From: a virus
Length of the DNA: 31,642 nucleotides
Reading direction: 5' to 3' (one strand)
IMG/VR virus record: IMGVR_UViG_3300024518_003791
Coordinates: 1-31,642 of that record
Shown here in pieces: positions 8,196 to 16,895 of this stretch. Position 1 is the first letter of the stretch; the number at the start of each line of letters is the position of its first letter. A program made the position numbers and the translations under genes. The notes under the pieces are model-generated. The model was not told the origin of the DNA and did not search any database. It saw nothing but the letters and a program-made list of their open reading frames with translations.

Positions 8196-9259
8196 CCCGC
8201 TCCTTGAATCTGGAGGAGCTTTTCTAGTCCGATATTGGGGTCTTTCTCCCATTTAGTAAACTGATCATGAGACGCCCCGTTGACCTGCTCTCTCGACGGA
8301 AGGACCCCTGTGGGTGTCTTCGGATTTGGGACCGCATTCATGCTCATGTTAGGGCGAGGGGTCAGGTGGGCGGACGTAGAGACCGGGGCGGGGGGTGCTT
8401 GCGCCGGGATAGGTTGACTCCCTGCCACGTAGCCCATCTTCTCGGCCTGAGTCAGAATCGCATGGGGAAGACTAGTTCCGGCTTGGTAGTATGCAAAACC
8501 CATATCCGCCTGAACCCTGGCTACCTCCTGGTCAGCCTCCGCCCTGACATGATCCTCAGCGTAAGAGGGGTTTCTGAATCTTATATTCCGTTCCGCTATC
8601 TGATGAAACTGATCCCTCAGAAACGCCTCCGCCTCTCTAAAGTCAGGCCGTCCTAGCGCCTCTGCATCGGTATCGTACTTCGTCTGAATGGCAGTCACGC
8701 TCTCATGAGCCACCCTCTGTCTTTCAGCAACTTGGTGCTGCTGATACGCTTCCTGCCGGTGGTAAGCATCCATAGCTGCGAGGTCCGCACGTTGATTCTC
8801 TCGTTGCTTATCCGCCAACCACCCAAGGGGATCATCCTCCTTCTTGGTATCCTCCGCGGTGGGCTCTCCGTCAGGAGGGGGTGGCGCCTGCTGCTGCTGC
8901 TGTTGGGCCTGAGCCTCCCAGTTAGCTCTCCACTGGTGAAAGGCTTCATCCCTCTGGGCGATTGCCGCCTCTTGAGCACGGTTCTTCTCCTTGAGTAGGG
9001 CGATGTCCTTTGACTTGTCTTGCTCAGAGTTGAACCTGTTGTGCAAGTGAGTCTTAGCTACGGCAAGATCATTGATATCATCAATCTCCTGCCTTAACTG
9101 GGCGCCTCTCTCTTCTCTTGAAATAGGGGCTGCCTCTACGGGCGCCGGTTCAGGAGGCGGCGCCTCCTCTCCAGCTCCCATGCCAATAAGAGAGTTTTCT
9201 AATTCTACGTCAGGGTCATTCTCTAGGGCTTCTACTACGTCAGCTTCATCTGGGGCCAT
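8192..9259 (-). CDS. Scaffolding protein
   Basis: A 355-residue, highly charged, predicted helical protein between portal and major capsid genes, the usual site of the scaffold that directs procapsid assembly and then leaves. The N-terminus is acidic (DEADVVEALENDPDVELENS), followed by Pro/Ala/Glu-rich sequence, a long coiled-coil region at about 50-200 with a Gln run near residue 120, and a Pro-rich C-terminal third. GAGGAG precedes ATG 9259. The call rests on position and composition; scaffold sequences are poorly conserved. Confidence 0.72.
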   Translation of the reverse strand: MAPDEADVVEALENDPDVELENSLIGMGAGEEAPPPEPAPVEAAPISREERGAQLRQEIDDINDLAVAKTHLHNRFNSEQDKSKDIALLKEKNRAQEAAIAQRDEAFHQWRANWEAQAQQQQQQAPPPPDGEPTAEDTKKEDDPLGWLADKQRENQRADLAAMDAYHRQEAYQQHQVAERQRVAHESVTAIQTKYDTDAEALGRPDFREAEAFLRDQFHQIAERNIRFRNPSYAEDHVRAEADQEVARVQADMGFAYYQAGTSLPHAILTQAEKMGYVAGSQPIPAQAPPAPVSTSAHLTPRPNMSMNAVPNPKTPTGVLPSREQVNGASHDQFTKWEKDPNIGLEKLLQIQGAG

Positions 9260-9284
9260 TGTTTCTTATCTCCTCTGTCTCCAG

Positions 9285-11132
9285 TTATTGAACCGGGGGG
9301 ATCTCCTCCGGCTGTGGTTGTTGTACCTGGGCCTCTTGTATCGCTTGTTGCTGTCTGGCCTGGATCTTCTGCACAAGTTCTTGTCTCTTCTCCTCGGTGA
9401 TCATCCCGGAGGGTAACAGCTCAAGAATATCGTCAGCTCCCATGTCTCCCATTTTGTACATCTCGAGAGGTAAGCCGGAGTTCATGAACTGACCCATCAT
9501 CTCTTGCTGCTCAGACACGGAGGCTGGCTTCTCAGTAATGATCACATCTCGCTCCAGGCTGGCTTCCCATTCTTCAGGCGGGGGAATAAACTGAGCCTTC
9601 GAGGGGCTGATCTGGATGATGTCCTCGGGGGTGAGATTGAGGGCATACTGTCGCAGGCGGAAGGCCGCCGAACGCTTCCGGTACTGAGATAGGGCGTCCA
9701 TATAGGTCCCCATCGTTTCGCCTACGTTCTTAGAGATCGACTCCATTACCTTGCCGCTGACCCGTCTAACATCAGCGATTTGACCCAGCATCGTAGGGTT
9801 GAGACCAGTGGGGCGCCAAACCGCGTTGTCAGCCATGTTCATGTAGGTCTCCAACCCTCGGGGGAAAGGAGCCACCGCGATATCCTTAATACCGGCCATC
9901 TTCCCCCTCTTGATTCCAACGACTGGATAAGGCGCTGAGAGCTGCTTCTTGGCTTCTGCTTCGTTCACGAAGGTATCAGCCTCGTAGAGGTACCCGCCCT
10001 TGGGAGATCGCTGAAGCATCGAGATTAAGAGCGAGACGAGGCTATTCTTAAACCTCTGCCCCTCCTTCATGAGGTCCACGAGAGCTACCCACTCCGTCTT
10101 CTCGTACTGCTTGTAGGGCTGCCCCGTCATGTAGTACCGAGTGAACATCCTCTCGGGGATCTCCTGCGTCTGAACGACCTTATGGCCTATCATCCGGGCT
10201 CGGTAGTAGCGCCAGGACTTGGCGCCGTCTTCTGGCCCTTTGGCGAAGAGTTCTGCCCCACCGAAGGCTCCCTGATACCTGACTCTCTCTAACTCAAATT
10301 CTTCCTCATCCACCTCACGGTTGCCACCTAGGGGGATCGGAGTTCCGCTCTCACTTATAGCGTAAGTTCCGTCAGGATTCTTCATGAACCTGGGAATCAC
10401 CCACGCCGGTTGCAGCTCTCGCCACTGGTAATCAGACATGAAGATATTCCGCTTACCCTTATCAAACCACATGCCCTCATTCATGGAGAGCCAAGGGAAG
10501 CTATCTACTCGACCACCCTCGTCTGAGATCCTGACGAGATCTTCAATCTCCTTCTTCCGCTCTTCCGGGATCACAAGCATCGCCTCATCGATAGAGACGT
10601 ACTTGCCGAAGGCGTCCCATTCCCGATCCGTAAGACCTCCCTCCTTGGAGCTACTGTCCCAGATCAGCCCATGAGCCGGACATACGGTCATCTCGGTCTG
10701 CCACATGGCGGCGGTAGTCCCGATCCCGTCTGAGATGTCCACACAAGAGAGACCGCCGATGATGAGATCCCGGAACGCGTCAGACTCCCGCACCGCGGCG
10801 TCAGTGGCCTCCAGGTTGTATCGATCTACTTCACGAAGGGTAGAGATCCAGCCGCGGTCTTCAACGCCTCTGGGTTGAAAGGTGGCAACATCACGGCTCG
10901 TCACCTCTTTGCCCGAAACTACGCCCACAGCTAGAGTTACATCGGAGATAGCAAGAGAGGGCCTTGATGTTTCTTCCCGGTCTCGGAGGTCGTCTCTCTG
11001 CCATTGATCCTCAGGGCGTCCACGCACGAACTTGTGGTTCTCGGCAGACTTGGACCACTGCTCACGCGAGGGCTCGACTGCCGACTTCATGCAAAGGTGG
11101 AACTCTTCTTCAATCTTGTCATTCGATCTCAT
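9285..11132 (-). CDS. Portal protein, P22-like
   Basis: A 615-residue portal that forms the dodecameric ring through which DNA enters and leaves the capsid. The order of elements matches P22-type portals (PF16510): helical N-terminus (NDKIEEEFHLCMKSAVEPSR), a segment with DVTLAVGVVSGKEV, a long central part with ERMFTRYYMTGQPYKQYEK and WVALVDLMKEGQRFKNSLVS (stem and clip region), and a C-terminal helical region ending in Gln-rich sequence (KIQARQQQAIQEAQVQQPQ). The frame is open further upstream, but ATG 11132 lies 2 bp after the terminase stop with CAGGAG ahead, so it is chosen. Confidence 0.82.
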   Translation of the reverse strand: MRSNDKIEEEFHLCMKSAVEPSREQWSKSAENHKFVRGRPEDQWQRDDLRDREETSRPSLAISDVTLAVGVVSGKEVTSRDVATFQPRGVEDRGWISTLREVDRYNLEATDAAVRESDAFRDLIIGGLSCVDISDGIGTTAAMWQTEMTVCPAHGLIWDSSSKEGGLTDREWDAFGKYVSIDEAMLVIPEERKKEIEDLVRISDEGGRVDSFPWLSMNEGMWFDKGKRNIFMSDYQWRELQPAWVIPRFMKNPDGTYAISESGTPIPLGGNREVDEEEFELERVRYQGAFGGAELFAKGPEDGAKSWRYYRARMIGHKVVQTQEIPERMFTRYYMTGQPYKQYEKTEWVALVDLMKEGQRFKNSLVSLLISMLQRSPKGGYLYEADTFVNEAEAKKQLSAPYPVVGIKRGKMAGIKDIAVAPFPRGLETYMNMADNAVWRPTGLNPTMLGQIADVRRVSGKVMESISKNVGETMGTYMDALSQYRKRSAAFRLRQYALNLTPEDIIQISPSKAQFIPPPEEWEASLERDVIITEKPASVSEQQEMMGQFMNSGLPLEMYKMGDMGADDILELLPSGMITEEKRQELVQKIQARQQQAIQEAQVQQPQPEEIPPVQ

Positions 11133-11134
11133 AA

Positions 11135-12910
11135 CTAACAAACTCCTGCTGATATCCAACTTGATCCAGGACTGCGACCGGTATCGTAATATTCTGAATC
11201 CCTCTCCCTCCAAGAGATCTTCTCAGGGGGCCAAGGAAGGGGACCCACTAAGGACTCTGGCGCCCAGATGAGAGATGCAGCGTCAAGACCGTCATCAGCC
11301 CTTGGCTTTGGAAAGGAGCCGATCTCATCAACCTTCATGTACTGTACAAGATCAAAGGCAGCCCCATTCTCATCCTCTTTGATCATCTCCTTCGGAAACC
11401 AAATCTTATTCTCAACCAAGGGAGTCTCCCACCTTGCAAACTCCCTTGCTCTCTTGCCTGCATTCTTTCCGCCGCCGCCTCCGTAATTGCGCGTATCGGT
11501 ACACTTAATAAGCTCCAGGTCATATCCCTTCTCCTCGTGAAACTCTACCTGAGAAGAGTGCGCCTCTGAGGGACCGAAGGATTCGATCCTCCCTTGCTCC
11601 ACGTTGGTAATCGTCCCCCAGTCTATGCACATTCGGTAGAAGGCTAGCTTCCTCGCCCTTGGGGTCAATTGCTGTCGAAGACCATCCACCCACCAAAACT
11701 GATGATCCGGAGAGAGCGCCCAAGCCCAGATAAAAGTGGGATCACCCTTACCCGTCGTCGCGTCCCCACCTGGATCCATGCAAATAACTATGGGCCATCT
11801 GGTCCTCCGGACTAGTTGCCGAGCCGTCTCGTCGTAAGTCCGGATTAGGTCGATATCAAGCTTCGTGGTCTCCCCAGAGAGCGCGTTGCACATCATCTGC
11901 ATACCGTACTCGCGCTTAGCTACGACGGACCCTAGGCCACCCGCCGAGTTTATCCCGGCCCAAAGCCACTCAGGGTGGGCCAACTCGCACTCATACCCGA
12001 AGGGGCCACGACCAGGAGCATTCTCGATCTTTTCTGTCGAGTCGTCTTCCGCGGGGAGGAGGTTGAGCTTCCACCCTAGGTCGGTGTGGGTCTTCATCAC
12101 GAGACCATGAGAGTGGTAGTAAGTCCCGTTCATCATGAAGAAGAAGGAGCTGGACACTAGCCGCTGTGCAGCTACGAATTGTTCTTCGGTATGCTTGATC
12201 GAGTCCAAGTCTCTAACTGATTCTCTATCTTCGATATCATCATAGAAATGAGCGTCAAAATGGCTACCAACCGGTAGCTTACTCTTGAATGGGTAGACAG
12301 AAAAAGTAGGCTCCAGCCTCGTGCTTGACCTCTTAATGAATATCTGAGAGACGGTAAACCCTATCCCCTCAGCTACGGGATCGGCGAAGAACCTGTCACT
12401 CCATAGCTCCTTCAGAAGGTCGTTGGATCTGAGTTCCTGAGAGATCACCCCAAGATGCTTCATGGCTGCCACCTTGGTAAAGGAGAACAAGGCACAAGCA
12501 AAGGAAGAGTCTCTTAGGGCGTGCTGGATCATCAGAGAATAAGTCCAAGAACTCTTCCCCATGCCCCGGTAGGCTACGTTCGTCTGCATGTGGGGGCCTT
12601 TGCCATCAACCCCAAACTGGACATCTCTCGCGTACTGAAGCTGTCGAGGATGCCAAAAAAGCAATCTCTTGGAGTGCTTATCGTAAGCGTGACGACCAGC
12701 TGACATGACGAACAGATGAAGGAAAAATAAATCAGCAGCACACCACAAGCGCATCGCCGCCACCCACTCCTTCGATCCTTTGCCTAAAGCGTTGATCTTC
12801 CTGATAAGGGTACGGTAATCGTCAAGCGTGTCCGGGAGATAGACAGTCGTCTCCGGGAGACCATCACCCCAGGGAGTCGCTTCAATCGAGAAGGTCTCTT
12901 TATACGACAA
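11135..12910 (-). CDS. terL: Terminase large subunit
   Basis: A 591-residue DNA-packaging motor. The ATPase has a Walker A-like YRGMGKSS at residues 114-121, Walker B with catalytic acid FYDDIED at 222-228, and a coupling motif region near FFMMNGT. The RNase H-like nuclease shows its first Asp in VICMDPGGD (D379) and a late Asp cluster in RADDGLDAASL (D539, D540, D543). The start appears to be TTG 12910 inside the end of the terS-like gene (11 bp overlap) with GAGG 8 nt ahead; the next in-frame ATG is codon 53. Portal follows after 2 bp. Confidence 0.9.
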   Translation of the reverse strand: MSYKETFSIEATPWGDGLPETTVYLPDTLDDYRTLIRKINALGKGSKEWVAAMRLWCAADLFFLHLFVMSAGRHAYDKHSKRLLFWHPRQLQYARDVQFGVDGKGPHMQTNVAYRGMGKSSWTYSLMIQHALRDSSFACALFSFTKVAAMKHLGVISQELRSNDLLKELWSDRFFADPVAEGIGFTVSQIFIKRSSTRLEPTFSVYPFKSKLPVGSHFDAHFYDDIEDRESVRDLDSIKHTEEQFVAAQRLVSSSFFFMMNGTYYHSHGLVMKTHTDLGWKLNLLPAEDDSTEKIENAPGRGPFGYECELAHPEWLWAGINSAGGLGSVVAKREYGMQMMCNALSGETTKLDIDLIRTYDETARQLVRRTRWPIVICMDPGGDATTGKGDPTFIWAWALSPDHQFWWVDGLRQQLTPRARKLAFYRMCIDWGTITNVEQGRIESFGPSEAHSSQVEFHEEKGYDLELIKCTDTRNYGGGGGKNAGKRAREFARWETPLVENKIWFPKEMIKEDENGAAFDLVQYMKVDEIGSFPKPRADDGLDAASLIWAPESLVGPLPWPPEKISWRERDSEYYDTGRSPGSSWISAGVC

Positions 12911-13652
12911 CTTCAGCCTCTATTACGTCGCCACTCTCAAGCTGTTCCTGGTCTTCCGGCTTCTTGAATAGGGTGCTCATGTGGTCTGTCCACCCGGCAA
13001 GAGCCGTCCTGGAGACAGTCACCCGGTGATTGACTTCGCCTTCGTGGATGTGCTTCTGAGACTTCGACCACTTGGTACGATGACGTTGCTCCAAGTACTT
13101 AAGAATTGTGTTCGAAAGAGTCTTCCAATCCCCCTCTTCGTAGAGGTTCAGTAGGGACGTCTCTAGCATATCCTCCATGACCGAGCAAGCCTCTTCCACG
13201 ATAGCTTGCTGGCGATCATGAAAGTCTTCATTGTAGTTGACATGCGATGGCCGTAAAATCGTCTTGACGTAACCCCAGGGAACCCCTACAGCGTCGCAAG
13301 CCTGGATCTCTCTCGCTCCAAGTTCTCTGTAATAAGCCAACCAGTCGCTCTCCCACCCAGCAGGATAAGTAGGGGTAGTTCCATAGAACTCTCTACCGTG
13401 ACGCTCTCTTAATAGTCCGTCCCACTCCTCCAGAAAATCATCGTCCCGCTTGAATAATCGAAGATCTCTATAAAGGGTGTCTCCAGACTTAAGACCGCAC
13501 TCTCTTGCTCGATCAGAGAACCATTTTTGTATTGAAGTTTGATCCCCAGACGTAACCGCCCCTCTGAACCAGTCGAGAACCATGGTCGGTCCCCAACCGG
13601 CAGGGCGCTTAAGAACGGGGGTTGTGTCCTGACGCGCTCTCTCCTGCGTCAT
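12900..13652 (-). CDS. terS: Probable terminase small subunit
   Basis: A 250-residue protein directly upstream of terL and overlapping it. A helix-turn-helix-like segment lies at about residues 112-132 (AREIQACDAVGVPWGYVKT), followed by a helical region (EEACSVMEDMLETSLLNLYEEGDWK), ILKYLEQRHRTKWSKSQ, and a hydrophilic tail. This order (DNA-binding HTH, oligomerising helices, 'L..r....w' segment) fits small terminases that recognise the packaging site. The C-terminus is acidic and Val-rich (DVIEAEVVV). Small terminases diverge quickly, so synteny carries much of the call. Confidence 0.72.
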   Translation of the reverse strand: MTQERARQDTTPVLKRPAGWGPTMVLDWFRGAVTSGDQTSIQKWFSDRARECGLKSGDTLYRDLRLFKRDDDFLEEWDGLLRERHGREFYGTTPTYPAGWESDWLAYYRELGAREIQACDAVGVPWGYVKTILRPSHVNYNEDFHDRQQAIVEEACSVMEDMLETSLLNLYEEGDWKTLSNTILKYLEQRHRTKWSKSQKHIHEGEVNHRVTVSRTALAGWTDHMSTLFKKPEDQEQLESGDVIEAEVVV

Positions 13653-13669
13653 GAATTACCGCCCTTTCC

Positions 13670-14572
13670 TTATCTACGGAATCCCGTGCTGATCGGCCTA
13701 ATCGGGGGAGTCTGGTTAGAGGAATTAGCTAAAGTATCTGGACCTCGAGGAGGCTGTTGAGGCTTGCCCGGGGGGATATACGGAGGCGTTTGGGTTCCCG
13801 GCTTAGTGTAGACTCCTCCGGTTTGGGGAACGTAAGGGGGTGTCTGGGTTCCCCCTCCGCCACCAGAACTGAGGGTTGGAGGTGCGGGACCCCTATCCAT
13901 ATACGTCTGTCCACCTGGGCCGATTCTCAAAGTCCCTTGAGGAGGGGCGTACCCGAAAGCTCCTCTGTACCTGCCTGCTGTGTAGTCCTGACTCCTTCGT
14001 GGATCCTGCGGGGGCTGTCCCCAAGGACCTCCTCCACCTGCTCCACCACCTCCTTGCATCCAAGGGGGCTGCATCCAGGGAGGCATCTGCATTCCGCCGC
14101 CGCCCCCCATGCCCATATGGGGACCCTGCTGCATCCAAGGGGGCATCTGCATTCCGCCTCCTGCACTGGCACCGTACCCACCGCCACCCGCACCTGGGTA
14201 TCCACCTCCCGCACTGGGGCCTCCATCGGCGCTTCCGCTCATGAAGCCAGGAGTCGTGTCAAAGATCGCCATGTCGTGAGAGGTTCGGCCCCCCCCTCCA
14301 TCGGCTCCTGGTCCCATAGCTGGGGCTCCGGGTCCTTGGACTCCGCCACCCGAAGAGGGATACGGCATCGGGCCGCCTCCAGCAGAAGGACCATAGCCAC
14401 CAGCGCCACCGCCACCATAGGCTTGAAGCCCCGGCCCTTGGTACTGGCCGAGTTGGCCTCTCATGCCGCCAAGGGAGGGTTGACCGTAACCGCCGCCGTA
14501 CCCGCCGCCAGCACTCCCCATACCTCCAAGCATTTGCATCAAGTACGGGTTATTTTGGAACATGCCGCCCAT
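13670..14572 (-). CDS. Gly/Pro/Met-rich low-complexity protein
   Basis: A 300-residue, almost entirely disordered protein. It has Gly/Tyr repeats (GGGYGGGYG), two copies of GGGMQMPPWMQ plus a further PPWMQ, and near the C-terminus the repeats GGTQTPPYVPQTGG and PGTQTPPYIPPG. The codons are varied rather than a simple nucleotide repeat, which argues for selection at the protein level. It lies between a 59-residue gene and terS. ATG 14572 has AAAGGA 8 nt ahead. No family is recognised; it could be a virion-associated flexible linker or a scaffold-like factor. Confidence 0.62.
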   Translation of the reverse strand: MGGMFQNNPYLMQMLGGMGSAGGGYGGGYGQPSLGGMRGQLGQYQGPGLQAYGGGGAGGYGPSAGGGPMPYPSSGGGVQGPGAPAMGPGADGGGGRTSHDMAIFDTTPGFMSGSADGGPSAGGGYPGAGGGGYGASAGGGMQMPPWMQQGPHMGMGGGGGMQMPPWMQPPWMQGGGGAGGGGPWGQPPQDPRRSQDYTAGRYRGAFGYAPPQGTLRIGPGGQTYMDRGPAPPTLSSGGGGGTQTPPYVPQTGGVYTKPGTQTPPYIPPGKPQQPPRGPDTLANSSNQTPPIRPISTGFRR

Positions 14573-14577
14573 GATGC

Positions 14578-14757
14578 TTATCCTTTCCGCTGTTGCTGCT
14601 CTTTGACGGCGCCTGGATCTGTGGCTCCGCGTTTCAGTTTGTACTGATCGGCATAGGTGAAGTCGTTGCGGGGACTCTTAGGCCCCTTGGCTTCCGCGTT
14701 GGGATTCAGTCCACCATGACCAAATCCGAAGATCTCTGTGTTTTTCTTGCCCTTCAT
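14578..14757 (-). CDS. Small basic protein, 59 residues
   Basis: Begins MKGKKNTEIFGFGHGGLNPN and ends VKEQQQRKG; Lys/Gly-rich with no membrane span. Its ATG overlaps the preceding stop codon (TAATG) and has GGAG 10 nt ahead, and the stop lies 5 bp before the next gene, so it is embedded in the operon and probably translated by coupling. Function unknown. Confidence 0.68.
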   Translation of the reverse strand: MKGKKNTEIFGFGHGGLNPNAEAKGPKSPRNDFTYADQYKLKRGATDPGAVKEQQQRKG

Positions 14758-15020
14758 TATTCAAATGCTCCTGTGTGCTGGAGGACGTATAGCTCAGCGG
14801 GTGAGCCTCCCCCTCCTGCGGTCCATGATTTAATATCCCCGGAATACTCGACTCCGGCTTTAACGGCGATAGCCACTTCAGCAGCATCATTGCGAAGAGC
14901 ACGGGTTAGGGTTCCATCTATATCCACCATGAACCCGATATTGGGCGGGATGGCGGTCTCGGTAGCTGTGTATTTAATTGTGACATCAGGAGTTAAAGCG
15001 TTCCTGGGTTTGACTCCCAT
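14757..15020 (-). CDS. Small beta-rich phage protein, possible decoration protein
   Basis: An 87-residue protein made of short strands: VTIKYTATETAIPPN, FMVDIDGTLTRAL, AEVAIAVKAGVEYSG, SPAELYVLQHTG. It weakly resembles small head-decoration proteins of the DUF2190 kind, with a Val/Ala-rich core and Gly turns, but the match is not firm. A strong AGGAGG precedes ATG 15020. It sits just upstream of the packaging genes. Confidence 0.65.
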   Translation of the reverse strand: MGVKPRNALTPDVTIKYTATETAIPPNIGFMVDIDGTLTRALRNDAAEVAIAVKAGVEYSGDIKSWTAGGGGSPAELYVLQHTGAFE

Positions 15021-15023
15021 AAA

Positions 15024-15551
15024 TCAATCCTCCTGCTCAAAGAGAGCAAGCCTTCGCCCAAGATTCCGCTTGGCGATTTCAAGTTGTTGGATCATCTGTT
15101 TCTTGCGGTGCTTTGAGAAGCTGTGAGGAGGGATCGCATCGATCACCTTGATAGCCGCCTCTAGGGGCTTCAGATCAACAGGTTCCTTCTTCGGGCGACT
15201 GAATACGATATCTGTGGATCGCTTGCCGGAGGGCAGGTCCGAGTCAGACTTGATGATTATGCGCCTCTCCGGGGGAGATTCCTCCAGGACAGGGGCCGCA
15301 GTCGCCTCGGGAGGTGACGCCATATCCCACAGGGTAGTCACCGCGGCAGGGGTTACGTAGTAGACCTTCTTGATCTCGGCTTGGCCTGCTGCGATGATCT
15401 CGTCGAGGGTCGTGTAACCGGCAGCTACGATGTTATTCATAGCTCTTTTCTTGAGTCCCCCTTGACCAATGAGGTTGATCGTAGGGGTTGAGCCCTTGAC
15501 TAGGGGGTAGGGGCTCTTAGATGTGATGGTGGGGCTAGTAGATTTCTCCAT
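15024..15551 (-). CDS. Helix-hairpin-helix-like protein
   Basis: A 175-residue protein. Residues about 27-77 (LIGQGGLKKRAMNNIVAAGY, then TTLDEIIAAG and VTPAAVTTLWDMA) look like tandem helix-hairpin-helix units, with small-residue hairpins and AAGY/TLDEI spacing similar to the RNA polymerase alpha C-terminal domain and other HhH DNA-binding domains. A disordered middle follows, then a basic helical C-terminus (SKHRKKQMIQQLEIAKRNLGRR). It is the first gene after its own promoter, whose predicted start site abuts the ATG. It may bind DNA or host polymerase; that is inference. Confidence 0.65.
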   Translation of the reverse strand: MEKSTSPTITSKSPYPLVKGSTPTINLIGQGGLKKRAMNNIVAAGYTTLDEIIAAGQAEIKKVYYVTPAAVTTLWDMASPPEATAAPVLEESPPERRIIIKSDSDLPSGKRSTDIVFSRPKKEPVDLKPLEAAIKVIDAIPPHSFSKHRKKQMIQQLEIAKRNLGRRLALFEQED

Positions 15552-15558
15552 AGAAAGA

Positions 15559-15587
15559 TCTATATCATAATGGCCCCGCTATGTCAA
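15559..15587 (-). promoter_or_regulatory. Leftward promoter giving a near-leaderless mRNA
   Basis: Read leftward: TTGACA at 15587-15582, 17 bp spacer, TATAGA at 15564-15559, preceded by TGA (extended -10). The expected start site is about 15552, one base before ATG 15551, and no clear Shine-Dalgarno site is present. It serves the HhH gene, small virion genes and packaging genes. Confidence 0.75.
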
Positions 15588-15590
15588 GGA

Positions 15591-16895
15591 TTAGTTAGAC
15601 AGTTCTCGATAGGAAGTTATCTTCCCATGCCACTTGGCAGGGATCTTTCCAGTGGGTCCCCAGCGGTTTTTTGCTAGGATCAGGGAGGCGGGTGCGTTAA
15701 AGTTGGCATCCAGGGTATTCTTGTCGAAATAAGGGAATATCACTTCATCTGAGTCCTGTTCTATGGATGCCGCTTGACGGATATCTTTCAGGGTAGGCTC
15801 TCGGTCAAGGCCGTCCTTCATTACATCTCGATTGAGCTGTGATAGGGCAATAGTGCAGACCTTGTGCTTCAGGTTAAAGAGATCCTTGAAGCAGGCTGTA
15901 GCTCTCGTGATCGTCTCGACATCTCCCGGCATCCTGTTCTTGTGTCTCATTCGATGGAGATGGTCAACGAAGATGAACTCCGTTCCGTGCTTGATCTTGT
16001 CGGCCAGTCCCTTCCTCACGATAGAATCCAGGTCTGACTCGGTATGCCACTTGATATTCCACGATCCAAACCTCTTAGCCGCTGCTACCAGTTTCGCCAG
16101 TTCATTTGTGCTGCACATCTGGTTAGCGATCCGGCCATTGTCGATTCCCGTCATCATTGCCAGGATCCTGGGAGTACTTCGAGCTAGGGACATCTCTGAG
16201 GAGAAGTAACTCACTCGCCTACCCGACGCCAGTAGAGCCAGCATCATGCTATGAGCCATTGCGGTTTTCCCTTTACCGGTCTGACCAGCCAAGGTAACGG
16301 AATCCTCCTCCGAGAAGCCCCCCATCACGTACCGATCTAGGTAGCTAAACCCTGTGGTAGTTCTGTCGTCTACTGTCTGGTCCTGAATGGCCTCTAGGGC
16401 CTCCACCATCACCTCTCCGGCGTTCATCTCCTCTACCTGGAGCCTTGTAGCCATAGACAGGACCTCATCACTTAAGGCGCCAAAGAAGTGCTTGACCATA
16501 GCTTTAGTGTTAAGTTGCTGAGTAGAAAGGGATTGGACCTTGAACACGTCCCTTAGTCTTCGCCTGGACGAGTAGTCGATGAGTCGGGCTTGCCAGTCAG
16601 GGAGGTCGAGGATTCCTGAATCCTGAACCGCTATATCCAAGCCAGCCATATAGGTGAGACTTACGAGCTGATCGCCGCGGCATTCATCAAATACCGTCTG
16701 GATCCCGATGGGTCCCCCGTTCTTCTTGATTCTTCGACAGGCATCGAAGATCTCGCGATGTTCTAGCAGGGCAAAGTCTGAGGGACGCAGGTTATGAAAA
16801 ACTTGATCCAGCTCCTCTGTTTTGCCCTGCCATTCTAATTGAAATATTGCAGCCAAGATACTCTGCTCAAGGTTACTTGACTGGAGAGAACTCAC
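15591..16895 (-). CDS. dnaB: Replicative DNA helicase, DnaB family
   Basis: A 434-residue hexameric 5'-3' helicase. The N-terminal domain (NLEQSILAAIFQLEW, DFALLEHREIFDACRRI) is typical of DnaB. The RecA-like motor has Walker A AGQTGKGKT at 203-211, FSSEMS at 231-236 (motif H1a), Walker B FIFVDHLHRMRH at 307-318, CTIALSQLNRDV (H3), and DIRQAASIEQDSDEV (H4, an Arg/Gln sensor region). Length matches the family. The GTG start at 16895 overlaps the stop of the loader-like gene (GTGA), so the two are coupled. Confidence 0.92.
   Translation of the reverse strand: MSSLQSSNLEQSILAAIFQLEWQGKTEELDQVFHNLRPSDFALLEHREIFDACRRIKKNGGPIGIQTVFDECRGDQLVSLTYMAGLDIAVQDSGILDLPDWQARLIDYSSRRRLRDVFKVQSLSTQQLNTKAMVKHFFGALSDEVLSMATRLQVEEMNAGEVMVEALEAIQDQTVDDRTTTGFSYLDRYVMGGFSEEDSVTLAGQTGKGKTAMAHSMMLALLASGRRVSYFSSEMSLARSTPRILAMMTGIDNGRIANQMCSTNELAKLVAAAKRFGSWNIKWHTESDLDSIVRKGLADKIKHGTEFIFVDHLHRMRHKNRMPGDVETITRATACFKDLFNLKHKVCTIALSQLNRDVMKDGLDREPTLKDIRQAASIEQDSDEVIFPYFDKNTLDANFNAPASLILAKNRWGPTGKIPAKWHGKITSYRELSN

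Noticed and set aside
9285-11213. Portal start at 11213
   Set aside because: That would overlap terL by 79 bp; ATG 11132 with CAGGAG fits the operon spacing.
13757-14647. Long rightward ORF opposite the Gly/Pro-rich gene
   Set aside because: It is Ser/Arg/His-rich and arises from the GC bias of the opposite coding strand; no ribosome site or operon context.
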